The notes under the pieces: model-generated
What the model saw: the letters and a program-made list of their open reading frames with translations, nothing else
Told to the model about the DNA's origin: nothing
Database searches by the model: none
DNA from: Fen-549 sp964636655
GTDB taxonomy: Bacteria; Actinomycetota; Thermoleophilia; Gaiellales; Gaiellaceae
Assembly: GCA_964636655.1 (NCBI GenBank)
Contig: CAZWTK010000004.1
Coordinates: 18,416-82,415 of the forward strand
Direction of reading: 5' to 3'
DNA: 64,000 nucleotides
Shown: in pieces, positions 16,789 to 29,497 of the stretch
Layout: each line of letters opens with the position of its first letter
How positions within the stretch are numbered: the first letter of the stretch is position 1
Position numbers and translations under genes: made by a program

Positions 16789-17340
16789 CTACTTCATCAT
16801 CGTGAAGCTGATCAGCAAGACCCCGTCGCCGAGCCCGAAGGCGAGGTGGTTGTCGAGCGTGGCCAGGTAGCGGTCGGTCGCGCCGACGAGTGCATGTAGC
16901 GACACGTCCCAGACCTGCTTCTTGCCGCGCCCGAGCAAAGCCTCGACCTGCTCGCGCAGGCTGCGGGCGACGTCGTTCGTCCCGACGTGAAGCTCGCCCG
17001 GCCGTGGATCGTTCTCGCGCCTGGTGCGATAGAACTGGCGCAGCTCATCGTCGGCCAGCAGCCAACGGGCGAACATCTCCTCTGCGGGCTGTTCCCAGGG
17101 CTTTAGCTCCTCCAGCTTCATCTCCCAGTGCTTCACCGGCGGCTTCAGCTTCTTGCCCAGCGAGTCGAAGTGGGTCTGCAGCGTCTCCTCGACGCCGGCA
17201 TCGGCGCCGTCCCCGACGGCCAGCACGGCTACGTCGTGCTCGAAGCGCGAGATCGTAAGCGCCTGGTGGAGCTTCGCGTAGGCGCGCAGGAAGCCGCGCA
17301 GCTCGCCGACTCGCTCTTGATCGAGATCCGCAATCGCCAT
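16789..17340 (-). CDS. Conserved-looking protein of unknown function
   Basis: This 183-residue protein is predicted to be soluble, charged and largely helical in its first two thirds. It has no signal peptide, membrane segment or motif I recognise. Notable stretches are HFDSLGKKLKPPVKHWEMK near 82-100 and WEQPAEEMFARWLLADDELR near 107-126, with a hydrophobic end GDGVLLISFTMMK. Codon use matches the neighbours, so it is likely a real gene. It lies between the ilvB leader promoter and the divergent gltB leader promoter and is a separate unit. No function is proposed. Confidence 0.7.
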   Translation of the reverse strand: MAIADLDQERVGELRGFLRAYAKLHQALTISRFEHDVAVLAVGDGADAGVEETLQTHFDSLGKKLKPPVKHWEMKLEELKPWEQPAEEMFARWLLADDELRQFYRTRRENDPRPGELHVGTNDVARSLREQVEALLGRGKKQVWDVSLHALVGATDRYLATLDNHLAFGLGDGVLLISFTMMK

Positions 17341-17431
17341 GATTCTCTGATCATGGCCTTTCTGCAGGACGGGGTCTAGAGCGAGATACGTAGAAACCTC
17401 CTTTTTAGGCGCGCACGGTGTACGCTACGCT

Positions 17432-17461
17432 TTGATTCGAGGTCGCTTTACGAGGTATAGT
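17432..17461 (+). promoter_or_regulatory. Promoter of the gltB leader
   Basis: A -35 box TTGATT (17432-17437) and a -10 box TATAGT (17456-17461) are 18 bases apart. The expected start of transcription is about 17468, four bases before the leader-peptide ATG at 17472. The arrangement copies the one found before ilvB. Confidence 0.65.
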
Positions 17462-17471
17462 GTTGGCTCCG

Positions 17472-17570
17472 ATGGCTAGCGCAGCAACGACACCGCCAAC
17501 GTCTGGGATAACGGTTGTGACCGTCCGCTCGGCTGCACTCATCGTCGCCACGCGCGCCAAAGAACGCTAG
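17472..17570 (+). CDS. gltB leader peptide
   Basis: A 32-codon frame from ATG 17472 to TAG 17570 encodes a peptide starting MASAATTPPTSG and continuing ITVVTVRSAALIVATRAKER. It has the same length as the ilvB leader peptide and shares the core ITVVTV. It starts almost at the predicted transcript start and is followed at once by two mutually exclusive stems. I infer that translation of these Ile/Val/Thr codons controls gltB. There is no ribosome-binding site at normal spacing, as expected for a leaderless message. Confidence 0.65.
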   Translation: MASAATTPPTSGITVVTVRSAALIVATRAKER

Positions 17571-17618
17571 CCGGCGTCTTCTCGCCTCCGCGCCGGCCGG
17601 GAAAGAAAAGGAGGCGAG
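17570..17618 (+). promoter_or_regulatory. Two competing hairpins in the gltB leader
   Basis: Stem A pairs GCCGGCG (17570-17576) with CGCCGGC (17591-17597). Stem B pairs CTCGCCTCC (17581-17589) with GGAGGCGAG (17610-17618). Each stem encloses one arm of the other, so only one can form easily. Stem A begins at the last base of the leader stop codon, where a terminating ribosome would block it. No T run follows stem B, so the outcome could be Rho-dependent termination or translation control instead of intrinsic termination. From here to the gltB start only a purine-rich stretch is seen. Confidence 0.6.
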
Positions 17619-17685
17619 GCTCCGGGTATCTACGATTCCCGTACAGAAGGCTTTCGCTCTCTCCGAGGAAGGACGAAAAGAGAAC

Positions 17686-22103
<4,418 letters not shown>

Positions 22104-22107
<4 letters not shown>

Positions 22108-23924
22108 GAGACGGCGCGGCCCGCGTCGACGATGCCCGCCCCGTAGGCGTCCCCGGACGAGATGGGATGCTCGAAGTCGAGGTGGCAGTAACCCGTGTCA
22201 CAAGGCGTGCCGTCGATCGCGGCGGTCTTGTTGTCCGGGTCGTTCGGGCCGGTGTAGTTCGTGACACCGCTGTTGGCTGTCTGCTGCAGGCGAGCCAGCA
22301 GCGCGTCGGGGTTGTGCCGCAAGCGACGATGGCTGGCCAGCGTCAGAACGGCGACGCCGGCGACGTTGGGAGCGGACATCGAGGTTCCCTGCGACCAGGC
22401 GAAGCCCTGCCTGCCGATCGAGAAGCAGGCGGAGTTGAACGAGGCCGAGAGCTCGGGGTCTCTGCAGTAGGCGGAGTTCTTGTCAACGGCCGAGAAGGAA
22501 CCGTATCCGCCGGCCAGCACGTCGTCCAGCCCACCGTCGAAGAGCGCGATGTTGAACTGGCGCGCTCCGCCCGGCGCGGCGAGGTCGATGCGCGAGCCGT
22601 AATTCGAGTAGTACGCGAGCTGATCGCGCGCGCCCACCCATTTAGCCGGCCAGCGCACCGAGGGATCGGCATCGGGCGCGCCGACGACTTCGTTGGCGGT
22701 CGCTGAGACTGCGATCACGCCCGGAACCCCGCCCGGTACCAGCAGCATCCCGCGCAGGTCGGTGATGTACGGCTCGAGCGAGTCGCCGGGGTAGACAGTT
22801 CCGATTCCCGCCGAGTCAGAGGCAACCTGACCGGCGCCGTTGAAAACCTGGCCTGCGACCGTGACGTCGTTGCGGTCGAGGCGCACGTGCTCGTTGCCGG
22901 CCGCGGCGACGATCGTCGTCCCGCGCGCTCGGCAGTACCTGACCGCGTCGGCCCAGAACAGGTAGTCCTGGACGTCCGACTCGAGCGTCAGATCGTCGTA
23001 GCCCTCGATCGACATGTTGAGGATATCGGCCCTGTCGTGGCAGGCATCGAGCATGCCGTTGACGATCCAGCTCGTCAGCCCACCGAAGTCGCCGGCTAGC
23101 ACCTTGTAGCTGCGGATGGTCACCTTCGGCGCCACGCCGTTCGACCCGAATCCGTTGAGTGCCGCGCCGATACGACTGGCGACCCAGGTTCCGTGCCCGT
23201 CGCGATCGCCGTTCCGGCATTCGTCGAGAATCCCGTACTCGATCAGGAAGCCGCGTCCGTAATCACGGACGATCGACTTGCAGTCGAGAGCGTTCTCGGA
23301 GGTTCTCGAATCGAAGTTCGGGCGCAGCTCCTTCGTACGGCCCTGAACGCCGGTGTCGAGCACAGCGACGACGATCGACTTGTCGCCCGTCGTCCTCTTC
23401 CAGGCGTCCGGAACGTTCATCCGGTTGTCGTCCCACTGAACGATCCCCTCCGCGTTTGGAGCCGCCGCGTCGTGCAGCGGATCGGGGAAGACGCGGTGGC
23501 TCTTCTTCCCCTTCGGCGCAAAGGAGATGGGATGTCTCTTGTCGCCGGCAAGGCGGCTGTCCGACGACCCCCAGGAGATGTAGCGATCGACGAAGACGGC
23601 CTTCACCTTGGGGCTGGCTTCGATCTCGGCGGCGAAATCGGCGCTGTCCGTACGAACGGCGACGGCTGAGATCTCGGGCATCACCGAGGCCACCTCTCCG
23701 CCGGCGTCCGCGACGATCTGTTGCATATCGGCCGCCGAGGTATTCGACTCGAAGCGGACGATGCGCTCGGCCGACGGCGAGCTGTGCGCCACCCGGGAAG
23801 ACGAATAGGACTGGTGAGGGCCGGCGCCGGCAGTCGTCGAGAGTACGCCGACGCAGGCCAAGGAGCCGGCCAGAAGGATTGCCCACAGACCGCCCCGCAC
23901 GAAAAAACGATGGAAGCGCACCAT
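22104..23924 (-). CDS. Secreted subtilisin-like serine protease (S8 family)
   Basis: This 606-residue protein has a signal peptide (hydrophobic stretch about 12-34) and a propeptide-like region (about 50-115). The peptidase domain has catalytic Asp near 190 (VLDTGVQ), His near 244 (DGHGTWVA), oxyanion Asn near 344 (AAAGNEH) and Ser near 515 (GTSMSAPNVAG). The spacing is that of the S8 family. Several cysteines in the catalytic domain suggest disulfides. The start is ATG 23924 with AGAGGT just upstream; a TTG one codon earlier is less likely. It converges with gltB with a 4-base overlap, and heads a group of exported proteins. Confidence 0.92.
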
Positions 23925-24236
23925 CAAGACCTCTTGTCGGACGTTCCGTCGCGACTAAGTGTCCCGAAATAGGGGCATCTTGCTCCCCCATAAGAGGAGT
24001 CTTTCTTCACAAAGAGGCTGAAACCTCAGCCCGATCTCCTTTGCGCAACACGTAGGCGTACGCCTTCGGAGCCTTCCCCGATCGGAATGCGCGCCCGAGA
24101 TGGTGGCGGCGTGGATGCTCGGGTCGAGCGGGCCGGGGAAGCGGACCGGGGCAGTGCGGTGAGCGCCTCAGTCGACGGGCTGGCGCTGCGAACTCGCGCC
24201 GCATCGGTCGTTTAAGACTGGCGGGGCAGGCTTTCC
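23925..24236. other. Intergenic region between divergent secreted-protein genes, left part
   Basis: No gene is supported here. The part next to the protease start is AT-rich for this genome and probably holds its promoter. A weak GGGG...CCCC pairing at about 23974-23990 has no clear meaning. Open frames in the right part have no ribosome-binding site or recognisable product. Confidence 0.5.
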
Positions 24237-24297
24237 AGCGAAGCCGGGGGCATAACCCTGGGTGTTCCAATCCGCGGGGAGGACCCCCGGCTTCGCT
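24237..24297. repeat. Perfect 14-bp inverted repeat with 33-base loop
   Basis: AGCGAAGCCGGGGG (24237-24250) and CCCCCGGCTTCGCT (24284-24297) are perfect reverse complements. The loop contains GTTCCAATCCGC, which occurs again at 24404-24415 beside the next gene. The element lies between divergent genes, so it is not a normal terminator for either. It could be the remnant end of a mobile element or a structured non-coding RNA. Confidence 0.7.
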
Positions 24298-24330
24298 TCA
24301 AGCATAGGCCGAAATCGGCCGCGTTCGAAG

Positions 24331-24367
24331 CGGACATGTCCCCAGTAGCCATGTCCGATTTGGACAT
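24331..24367. promoter_or_regulatory. Cluster of GGACAT palindromic sites
   Basis: CGGACATG (24331-24338) and CATGTCCG (24350-24357) form a perfect 8-bp inverted repeat with an 11-base spacer. A third half-site, TGGACAT at 24361-24367, forms a second inverted pair with the middle one. They lie about 70 bases before the C39 gene start. This could be a regulator operator or the end of an IS21-like element, whose ends carry repeated transposase-binding sites; no transposase gene is present. Confidence 0.45.
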
Positions 24368-24433
24368 CTTGCCCGCCGCTGTGAAGCGACCTATGATCGC
24401 GCCGTTCCAATCCGCTCACAAGGGAGAATCCAT

Positions 24434-25306
24434 ATGACGACGATCAAACAGGTCTCGCTAACCGCGGCTGGAGTTCTCTGCGTCCTGCTTTTCCCGGCGG
24501 GAGCCATCTCCGCGCGCGCGACGGCGCCAAGCAACGAAGCCGCCTACAAGGCGGCGACAGACACCGATCCGCATCTGCCGCTAACGCCGTATCAGCAGCA
24601 AATGCTGGAATTGAAGGATCAAGCGATCGCGAACGCCCATTCTGGGGAGGCGAGCGCCACGACAACGAAAGCCGGCGCCGTCGGCATCGCTTCGACCTCG
24701 ACGCCCGCTGCCGCCTCTACCGCCGTCGGTGTACCGAGCTCGGACGCCGTCGCCAAGAACCAAACGCCTCTGAAAAGATCGTACTGGTGCGGCCCCGCCA
24801 CGGTGCACGAGGCTCTGGGACAGCTCCACCACCGGTTCTCGCAACAGAGATTGGCGCCGGAGTTGGGCACGACAACCGCCGGAACCGCCTGGTCGGGCGG
24901 GCCCACAAGCACCGGCCATCCCGTGCCAGACGTGCTGAACATGCATCACAAGTCTTTTTACTACGTTCCAGTGGCTGTTTCCGGCTCTCCTTCGTCACAG
25001 GAGGTTGAGACATACAAGGCCCGCCTTACGGGCGACATCTGGTTGGCCGATGCGCCGGTCGTAGGCGATGCGTGGACGACGCCGAAATCGACATTCTGGC
25101 TCGTTGGTCACCCCCACAATGCAACGATCTTTCACTGGTTCGACATCTATGGCTACCGAATCGCCGGCGGTACTACGTACACCAAATACGAGGACTCGAT
25201 TCACGACGCCCTATCGGTCGGATGGCGCAACGCAGTGCCTGCCTACTCGGAGCTCCCAAGCCATCAAATCGCGCATATCGTCGGTGGTCGTGGTTACGTC
25301 TGGTAG
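24434..25306 (+). CDS. Secreted C39-like cysteine peptidase with N-terminal module
   Basis: This 290-residue protein has a signal peptide (about 1-28, ending SARA) and a short module at 34-66 with EAAYKAATDTDPHLPLTP. A Thr/Ala-rich linker (70-108) follows, then a papain-like domain. That domain has YWCGPATVHEAL with catalytic Cys near 119, HWFDIYGY with His near 234, and an Asp near 254, the pattern of the peptidase C39-2 family. It probably acts outside the cell. The N-terminal module recurs in a stand-alone protein at 26565-26873, which suggests a propeptide or binding role. The ribosome-binding site AAGGGAG is clear. Confidence 0.75.
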   Translation: MTTIKQVSLTAAGVLCVLLFPAGAISARATAPSNEAAYKAATDTDPHLPLTPYQQQMLELKDQAIANAHSGEASATTTKAGAVGIASTSTPAAASTAVGVPSSDAVAKNQTPLKRSYWCGPATVHEALGQLHHRFSQQRLAPELGTTTAGTAWSGGPTSTGHPVPDVLNMHHKSFYYVPVAVSGSPSSQEVETYKARLTGDIWLADAPVVGDAWTTPKSTFWLVGHPHNATIFHWFDIYGYRIAGGTTYTKYEDSIHDALSVGWRNAVPAYSELPSHQIAHIVGGRGYVW

Positions 25307-26477
25307 TAGAAGTCGTACGAGACATCGCGGCGGTCACTGGCCCGCCGCGATGCTCGTGCTCGTCTGCCTCGCGACGGTGAGCTGCCGGCCGGGACCATCC
25401 TCTTCCGGCTCGAGCACGAACGCCCCGCAGGCGAAGCCGGCCAGCTCGAAGCAGGCGTGGTGCAAGGCGAAGCCGAACGCGGCCTGGGAAAGCATCCTCG
25501 ACGGCCGGGTGGTCGCCCTCTCGCGCCGAGCTTCGGTAGTCCCACTGGCGCTCACCAACGGCGCGCACTCCTTCTTCGCCGAGATCTACAGTAAGGCCTA
25601 CTCCGGAGTCGTCAGGATCGACGCCCGAAACAGTCGATACACCCGGATCAAGCGCTTCTCAGACCCCGTCAACGATCAGGCGGCCGGCCATTTTGACGGG
25701 CGCTGGCTGGTCTGGGCCGAATACCACTCGCCGTATGACCTTGGCGACTTCACGGTCTGGTCGTGGGACTCCCGCAGCGGCCGTTTGCGTCAGATAGGAG
25801 CAGCGACTCGTTCGCCTTCAGGGAGGTTCTGGCCCAGCTCGTGGCAGGCGCCGGTCGCACATGAGGGCTATGCCGCCTGGGAGCAAGGAGTGGGCCTGGA
25901 CGAGCTCGGCGACATTCACGTCGTCGAGCTCGCAACCGGCCGCGATCGAGTAGTACGCCGCGGGCACCTTGTAGGTCCGTTCCTGATTGACGGGCCTCGG
26001 GTGATTTGGCCCGAGTCGATGAAGCGAGGCGCACTGACCGTGATGAGAGCCGCCGACGCCAGGACGGGCAAGATGACCGCCTTGCCAGTAGCGCTCCAGA
26101 AGCTACGAGGGGCGATATGGCCTGCCTCGAACGGCAAGAGTCTGATGTATGCGACCGATAACCAGACGTCTTTATGGTGGTCGCCATCGCTCAGCGTCAA
26201 GGCGAAGCGTGTCTTTGCGGGCCGTACTGGCTCCTTGCTCGGAATACCGTTTGACGAGATATGGGGGAGGTACACCTCGTTCAGCATCCCCCTCAAAACG
26301 TTTGTCGTCGATACCGTCGTGGGGCGCTACGTCCGAATCTACCGCGGAGGTTGGGCGATCGTCGGGCCGAAGGCTCTCGTGCTGCTCGAGCCTTCGGAGA
26401 AGAAGGAGAGCCACGCGATCACCGACATCACGTTCGTACCCCTGAACTCGCTGCCGCCCGTTCCACCCTGCAACTAG
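25290..26477 (+). CDS. Putative exported lipoprotein with beta-propeller-like repeats
   Basis: With a GTG start at 25290 the protein has 395 residues. It has an arginine-rich start (SGSRSRTRHRGG), a hydrophobic helix and a Cys after LVCLATVS, fitting a lipoprotein signal. The mature part has several repeats ending in Trp-rich strands (GRWLVWAEYHS, GYAAWEQGV, GPRVIWPESM) spaced about 45-55 residues, like TolB-type propeller blades. It would be anchored outside the membrane and may bind other proteins. An ATG at 25350 would remove the basic n-region of the signal, so the GTG is preferred. It overlaps the peptidase gene by 17 bases. Confidence 0.65.
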   Translation: MVTSGSRSRTRHRGGHWPAAMLVLVCLATVSCRPGPSSSGSSTNAPQAKPASSKQAWCKAKPNAAWESILDGRVVALSRRASVVPLALTNGAHSFFAEIYSKAYSGVVRIDARNSRYTRIKRFSDPVNDQAAGHFDGRWLVWAEYHSPYDLGDFTVWSWDSRSGRLRQIGAATRSPSGRFWPSSWQAPVAHEGYAAWEQGVGLDELGDIHVVELATGRDRVVRRGHLVGPFLIDGPRVIWPESMKRGALTVMRAADARTGKMTALPVALQKLRGAIWPASNGKSLMYATDNQTSLWWSPSLSVKAKRVFAGRTGSLLGIPFDEIWGRYTSFSIPLKTFVVDTVVGRYVRIYRGGWAIVGPKALVLLEPSEKKESHAITDITFVPLNSLPPVPPCN

Positions 26478-26564
26478 ATCAACGCCACCTGGCCGACTCT
26501 TGCCAATAGTCCAGTAGTGTTCGGTCGATCGGTCTACTATCCGCGAAAGGCAGGTGCGCCGACC

Positions 26565-26873
26565 ATGAAGAGGAAGATCGCGCTGGTAGTAGGCGGATTG
26601 CTCTGTGCTGCAGCGCTCTTCTCGATCGGGCTGATGTCCGCGGCCGCGACTAGCAATCAGCAAACGCCGATCAGCGACGAGGCCGCCTACAAGCTGGCCC
26701 ATGACACCGACCCGCACCTTCCATTGACACCGGCGCAAGAAACGGCTTTGGAACTGAAGGATCAGCTGGTATCGGACGTCTTGTCGGGAAAGATCGATCC
26801 CACCGAGGCACGAGCGCGATCGCGGGAAATCAAGGCGGGGATCGACCGTATCGCCCCCGCAAGTACGGAATAA
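26565..26873 (+). CDS. Small exported protein sharing a module with the C39 peptidase
   Basis: This 102-residue protein has a signal peptide (KRKIALVVGGLLCAAALFS...SAAA, about 1-29). The segment EAAYKLAHDTDPHLPLTP at about 39-56 is followed by LELKDQ, nearly the same as residues 35-63 of the C39-like peptidase encoded 1.3 kb upstream. The rest is helical and charged (SREIKAGIDRIAP). Because the shared region sits where a propeptide would be in the peptidase, this protein could act as a detached propeptide-type inhibitor or a partner, or both may bind a common surface. The function is unknown. Confidence 0.7.
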   Translation: MKRKIALVVGGLLCAAALFSIGLMSAAATSNQQTPISDEAAYKLAHDTDPHLPLTPAQETALELKDQLVSDVLSGKIDPTEARARSREIKAGIDRIAPASTE

Positions 26874-27310
26874 ACCACCGAACCAGTGCCCGCGGTTGAG
26901 CCGTGGCCGAGCACCGGCGGCGCGCCTGAACACCTGGTTAGCCGGTTCCTGAAGCGAAGAGCCGACTCCTCCGGTTGCGCCGGCCCGCGCCCGGTCGCGC
27001 GCAATACGCGGGCGTGGGCTTTGGCCGTTGTCTTTCCGCCGCCCGTCGTTTCGTCGGTCGATTTCATCTCCGGCCCGTGCATCGGACGGCCTACGCTTCT
27101 GGGGACCAAATCGACGCAGAGTTTTCCTACCAGCGGATTGCCGAAAACGACTACCCGAGCTGCATAGCTAGGATCGGTGAGAGCGTCTTCGGAGCCCGCC
27201 ATCGCGGTCGTGAACTTAGTCACGCCCGCACTGACACCCGAAGCGCTCACGGCCCAACCTTCTTAGGCGATTCCGACCCATAGGGCGAGAGCCGCGTCCC
27301 GCATAGGAGT
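26874..27310. other. Intergenic region upstream of argC
   Basis: These 437 bases contain no gene that I can support. Short open frames on both strands lack ribosome-binding sites and plausible products. The base composition and the absence of structure in most of it suggest decayed coding DNA or a plain spacer. The argC promoter begins at its right end. Confidence 0.5.
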
Positions 27311-27340
27311 TTGCATGATACGCGAGAAACTGCATAATAC
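27311..27340 (+). promoter_or_regulatory. argC promoter overlapped by a direct repeat (candidate ArgR site)
   Basis: A -35 box TTGCAT (27311-27316) and -10 box TAATAC (27335-27340) are 18 bases apart, placing the transcript start at about the argC ATG (27345), so argC would be leaderless. Two copies of TGCATxATACGCGA (27312-27325 and 27331-27344) cover the boxes and differ at one base. Tandem sites containing TGCAT over an arg promoter fit binding by the arginine repressor ArgR, which is encoded in this operon. Confidence 0.6.
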
Positions 27341-27344
27341 GCGA

Positions 27345-28337
27345 ATGATCTCGACCGCAATCATCGGCACGGCCGGATACACCGGCCAGGAGACGCTCGA
27401 TCGCGTTCTCTCTCACCCCGATCTGGAGCTGATCGCGCTCGGCTCCAATACCTTCGCCGGAAAGCCGGCGAGTGTGCTCGACCCGCGCATCGCGGGTAGC
27501 TCGATCGCCGAGCTCGAGCTGGTCACGAACGAGCAGGCTCTCGCCAGTGGCGCCGGACTGATCTTCCTCTGCATGGAGAACGAACGGGCAGCGGCGATCG
27601 AGCCCCCCGACGGCGCCGTCGTGGTCGATCTCTCCGGTGCGCACCGGCTGAAGGACGCCTCCGCCTACGAGCACTGGTACGGCTTCGTCCACCCCAAGCC
27701 CGAGGCCCTCGAGGAGTGGTGCTTCGCGCTTCCCGAGCTGGCACCGCCGACAGGCAAGCTGATCGCCAGCCCCGGTTGTTATGTGACCACGGCGCTACTT
27801 TCGCTAGCTCCGCTCAAGGACGACCTCGATCCTGCCACGGTTGTAGTCGACGGCAAGTCCGGCACCACTGGCGCCGGCCGAAGCCCGAATCCGGCTCTGC
27901 ACGCCGGTGCCGTGCTCGAGACGGTCGTGCCGTACAAGATCGGCGTCCACCAGCACGTGCCCGAGATGGCTCAGTTCCTGGGCTTCGCGCCCACCTTCGT
28001 GCCTCACCTGCTGCCGATACGCCGTGGCATCGTCGCGACCTCGTATCTACGCGGGATCGACGCCGAGGCGGCGCGGGCCAAGCTTGAGAGCGTCTACGCG
28101 TCGGCTCCGCTCGTCAGCGTGCTGCCCGGGGGCGTCGTCCCCAACCTGCGCCGGACGCAGGAAACGGACTGCGTCGAGATCAACGCCTTTACCGACTCGT
28201 TGACGGGCGCCACCATCATCGTCTGTGCGCTGGACAACCTCGGTAAGGGAGCCGCCGGGCAGGCGGTACAGAATGCCAATCTGGCGCTCGGGCTCGAGCA
28301 GACGGCCGGACTTCGGATCGGAATCCTGAGCGCATGA
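27345..28337 (+). CDS. argC: N-acetyl-gamma-glutamyl-phosphate reductase
   Basis: This 330-residue NADPH enzyme makes N-acetylglutamate semialdehyde in arginine synthesis. It starts MISTAIIGTAGYTGQETL, the expected dinucleotide-binding start, and has the active-site Cys in SPGCYVTTALL near residue 145. The start at 27345 matches the predicted leaderless transcript; an upstream ATG at 27315 has a ribosome-binding site but lies within the -35 region and adds ten atypical residues. It heads the arg operon and overlaps argJ by four bases. Confidence 0.93.
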   Translation: MISTAIIGTAGYTGQETLDRVLSHPDLELIALGSNTFAGKPASVLDPRIAGSSIAELELVTNEQALASGAGLIFLCMENERAAAIEPPDGAVVVDLSGAHRLKDASAYEHWYGFVHPKPEALEEWCFALPELAPPTGKLIASPGCYVTTALLSLAPLKDDLDPATVVVDGKSGTTGAGRSPNPALHAGAVLETVVPYKIGVHQHVPEMAQFLGFAPTFVPHLLPIRRGIVATSYLRGIDAEAARAKLESVYASAPLVSVLPGGVVPNLRRTQETDCVEINAFTDSLTGATIIVCALDNLGKGAAGQAVQNANLALGLEQTAGLRIGILSA

Positions 28338-29497
28338 GCGTGACGGCCGCCAAGGGTTTCCGGGCCTGCGGAGTTCGCTCCGGGATGAAGACGGAGGGGC
28401 TCGATCTGGCGCTCGTTCGCTCGGCGCTGCCTACGATCGGCGCCGCCATGTTCACACAGAACCGGGTGCAGGCCGCGCCGGTCACCGTCTCGCGCCGGCA
28501 TCTGGATCAGGCGCAACCGCAGGCGATCGTTCTCAACTCCGGCTGCGCCAACGCCGCCACCGGCGAGCGCGGCGAGCTCGACGCCCTTGCCACCGCCGCC
28601 GAGGCGGCCCGCTTGCTCAAGCTCTCGAGTGAGCAGATACTGCTTTGCTCGACCGGCGTGATCGGGCTCAGGCTCCCGCTCGACAAGCTCCTACCTGGGC
28701 TTTCGGTAGCGGCTCCGGCACTCTCCGAGACGGGAGGCGACGATGCGGCGCGGGCGATCATGACCACCGACACGCGCCCCAAGCAGGCGAGCGCCTCAGC
28801 CGCGGGCTTCGCCGTCGGGGGCATGGCCAAGGGCGCCGCAATGATCCATCCCCGGCTGGCGACGATGCTCGCCGTCATCACCACCGACTACCCGCTCGAG
28901 CCGGGCGAGCCCGAGCGGATCTTGCGCCCGGCCGTGGAGCACAGCTTCAATCGCATTTCGGTCGACGGCGACTGCTCGACCAACGACACGGTGATCCTGC
29001 TCGCGAACGGCGCCGGCACGGTCGAGCGCAGCAAGGCGAGCGACCGTGAGTTCGAGCAGCTCCTCGGGCAGGTCTGCCACGAGCTGGCCGAGCAGATCGT
29101 CAAGGACGCCGAGGGTTTCACCGTGTTGATGGAGGTGAACGTACGCAGCGCTGTCGACGAGAGCCAGGCGGTGGCGATCGCCGCCCGTATCGCCTCCTCC
29201 CCGCTCGTCAAGACGGCGGTGTTCGGCCACGATCCGAACTGGGGTCGTGTGATGATGGCCGCCGGCTCGGCGCCCTGGCGTGGCGGCTACGCCGAGCTCG
29301 ACCCGGGCAAGGTGACGCTGGCCTTTAACGGCAGCGAGGTGCTTGCAAACGGCGCACACGTCGAGACCACGCCGCCCATGGAAGGAGCGAGTTGCGTGAT
29401 CGATCTCGACCTCGGCCTCGGCGAAGGCGAAGCCAGCTACCTCGCTTCCGACCTCTCCTACGAGTACGTGCGGCTGAACGCGGAGTACACGACGTGA
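28334..29497 (+). CDS. argJ: Glutamate N-acetyltransferase (ornithine acetyltransferase)
   Basis: This 387-residue enzyme moves the acetyl group from N-acetylornithine to glutamate, recycling acetyl in a cyclic arginine pathway. The precursor cleaves itself at the Thr in the conserved HPRLATML motif near residue 178; KGAAMIHP just before it and NDTVILLANG near 217-226 are also typical. It overlaps argC by four bases (ATGA) and argB by four (GTGA). Whether it also makes acetylglutamate from acetyl-CoA cannot be told from sequence. Confidence 0.94.
   Translation: MSVTAAKGFRACGVRSGMKTEGLDLALVRSALPTIGAAMFTQNRVQAAPVTVSRRHLDQAQPQAIVLNSGCANAATGERGELDALATAAEAARLLKLSSEQILLCSTGVIGLRLPLDKLLPGLSVAAPALSETGGDDAARAIMTTDTRPKQASASAAGFAVGGMAKGAAMIHPRLATMLAVITTDYPLEPGEPERILRPAVEHSFNRISVDGDCSTNDTVILLANGAGTVERSKASDREFEQLLGQVCHELAEQIVKDAEGFTVLMEVNVRSAVDESQAVAIAARIASSPLVKTAVFGHDPNWGRVMMAAGSAPWRGGYAELDPGKVTLAFNGSEVLANGAHVETTPPMEGASCVIDLDLGLGEGEASYLASDLSYEYVRLNAEYTT

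Noticed and set aside
24168..24419. Minus-strand frame through the inverted-repeat region as a transposase fragment
   Set aside because: No DDE, HTH or other transposase motif is visible. The frame depends on repeat sequence, and the possible IS origin is noted only as an inference.
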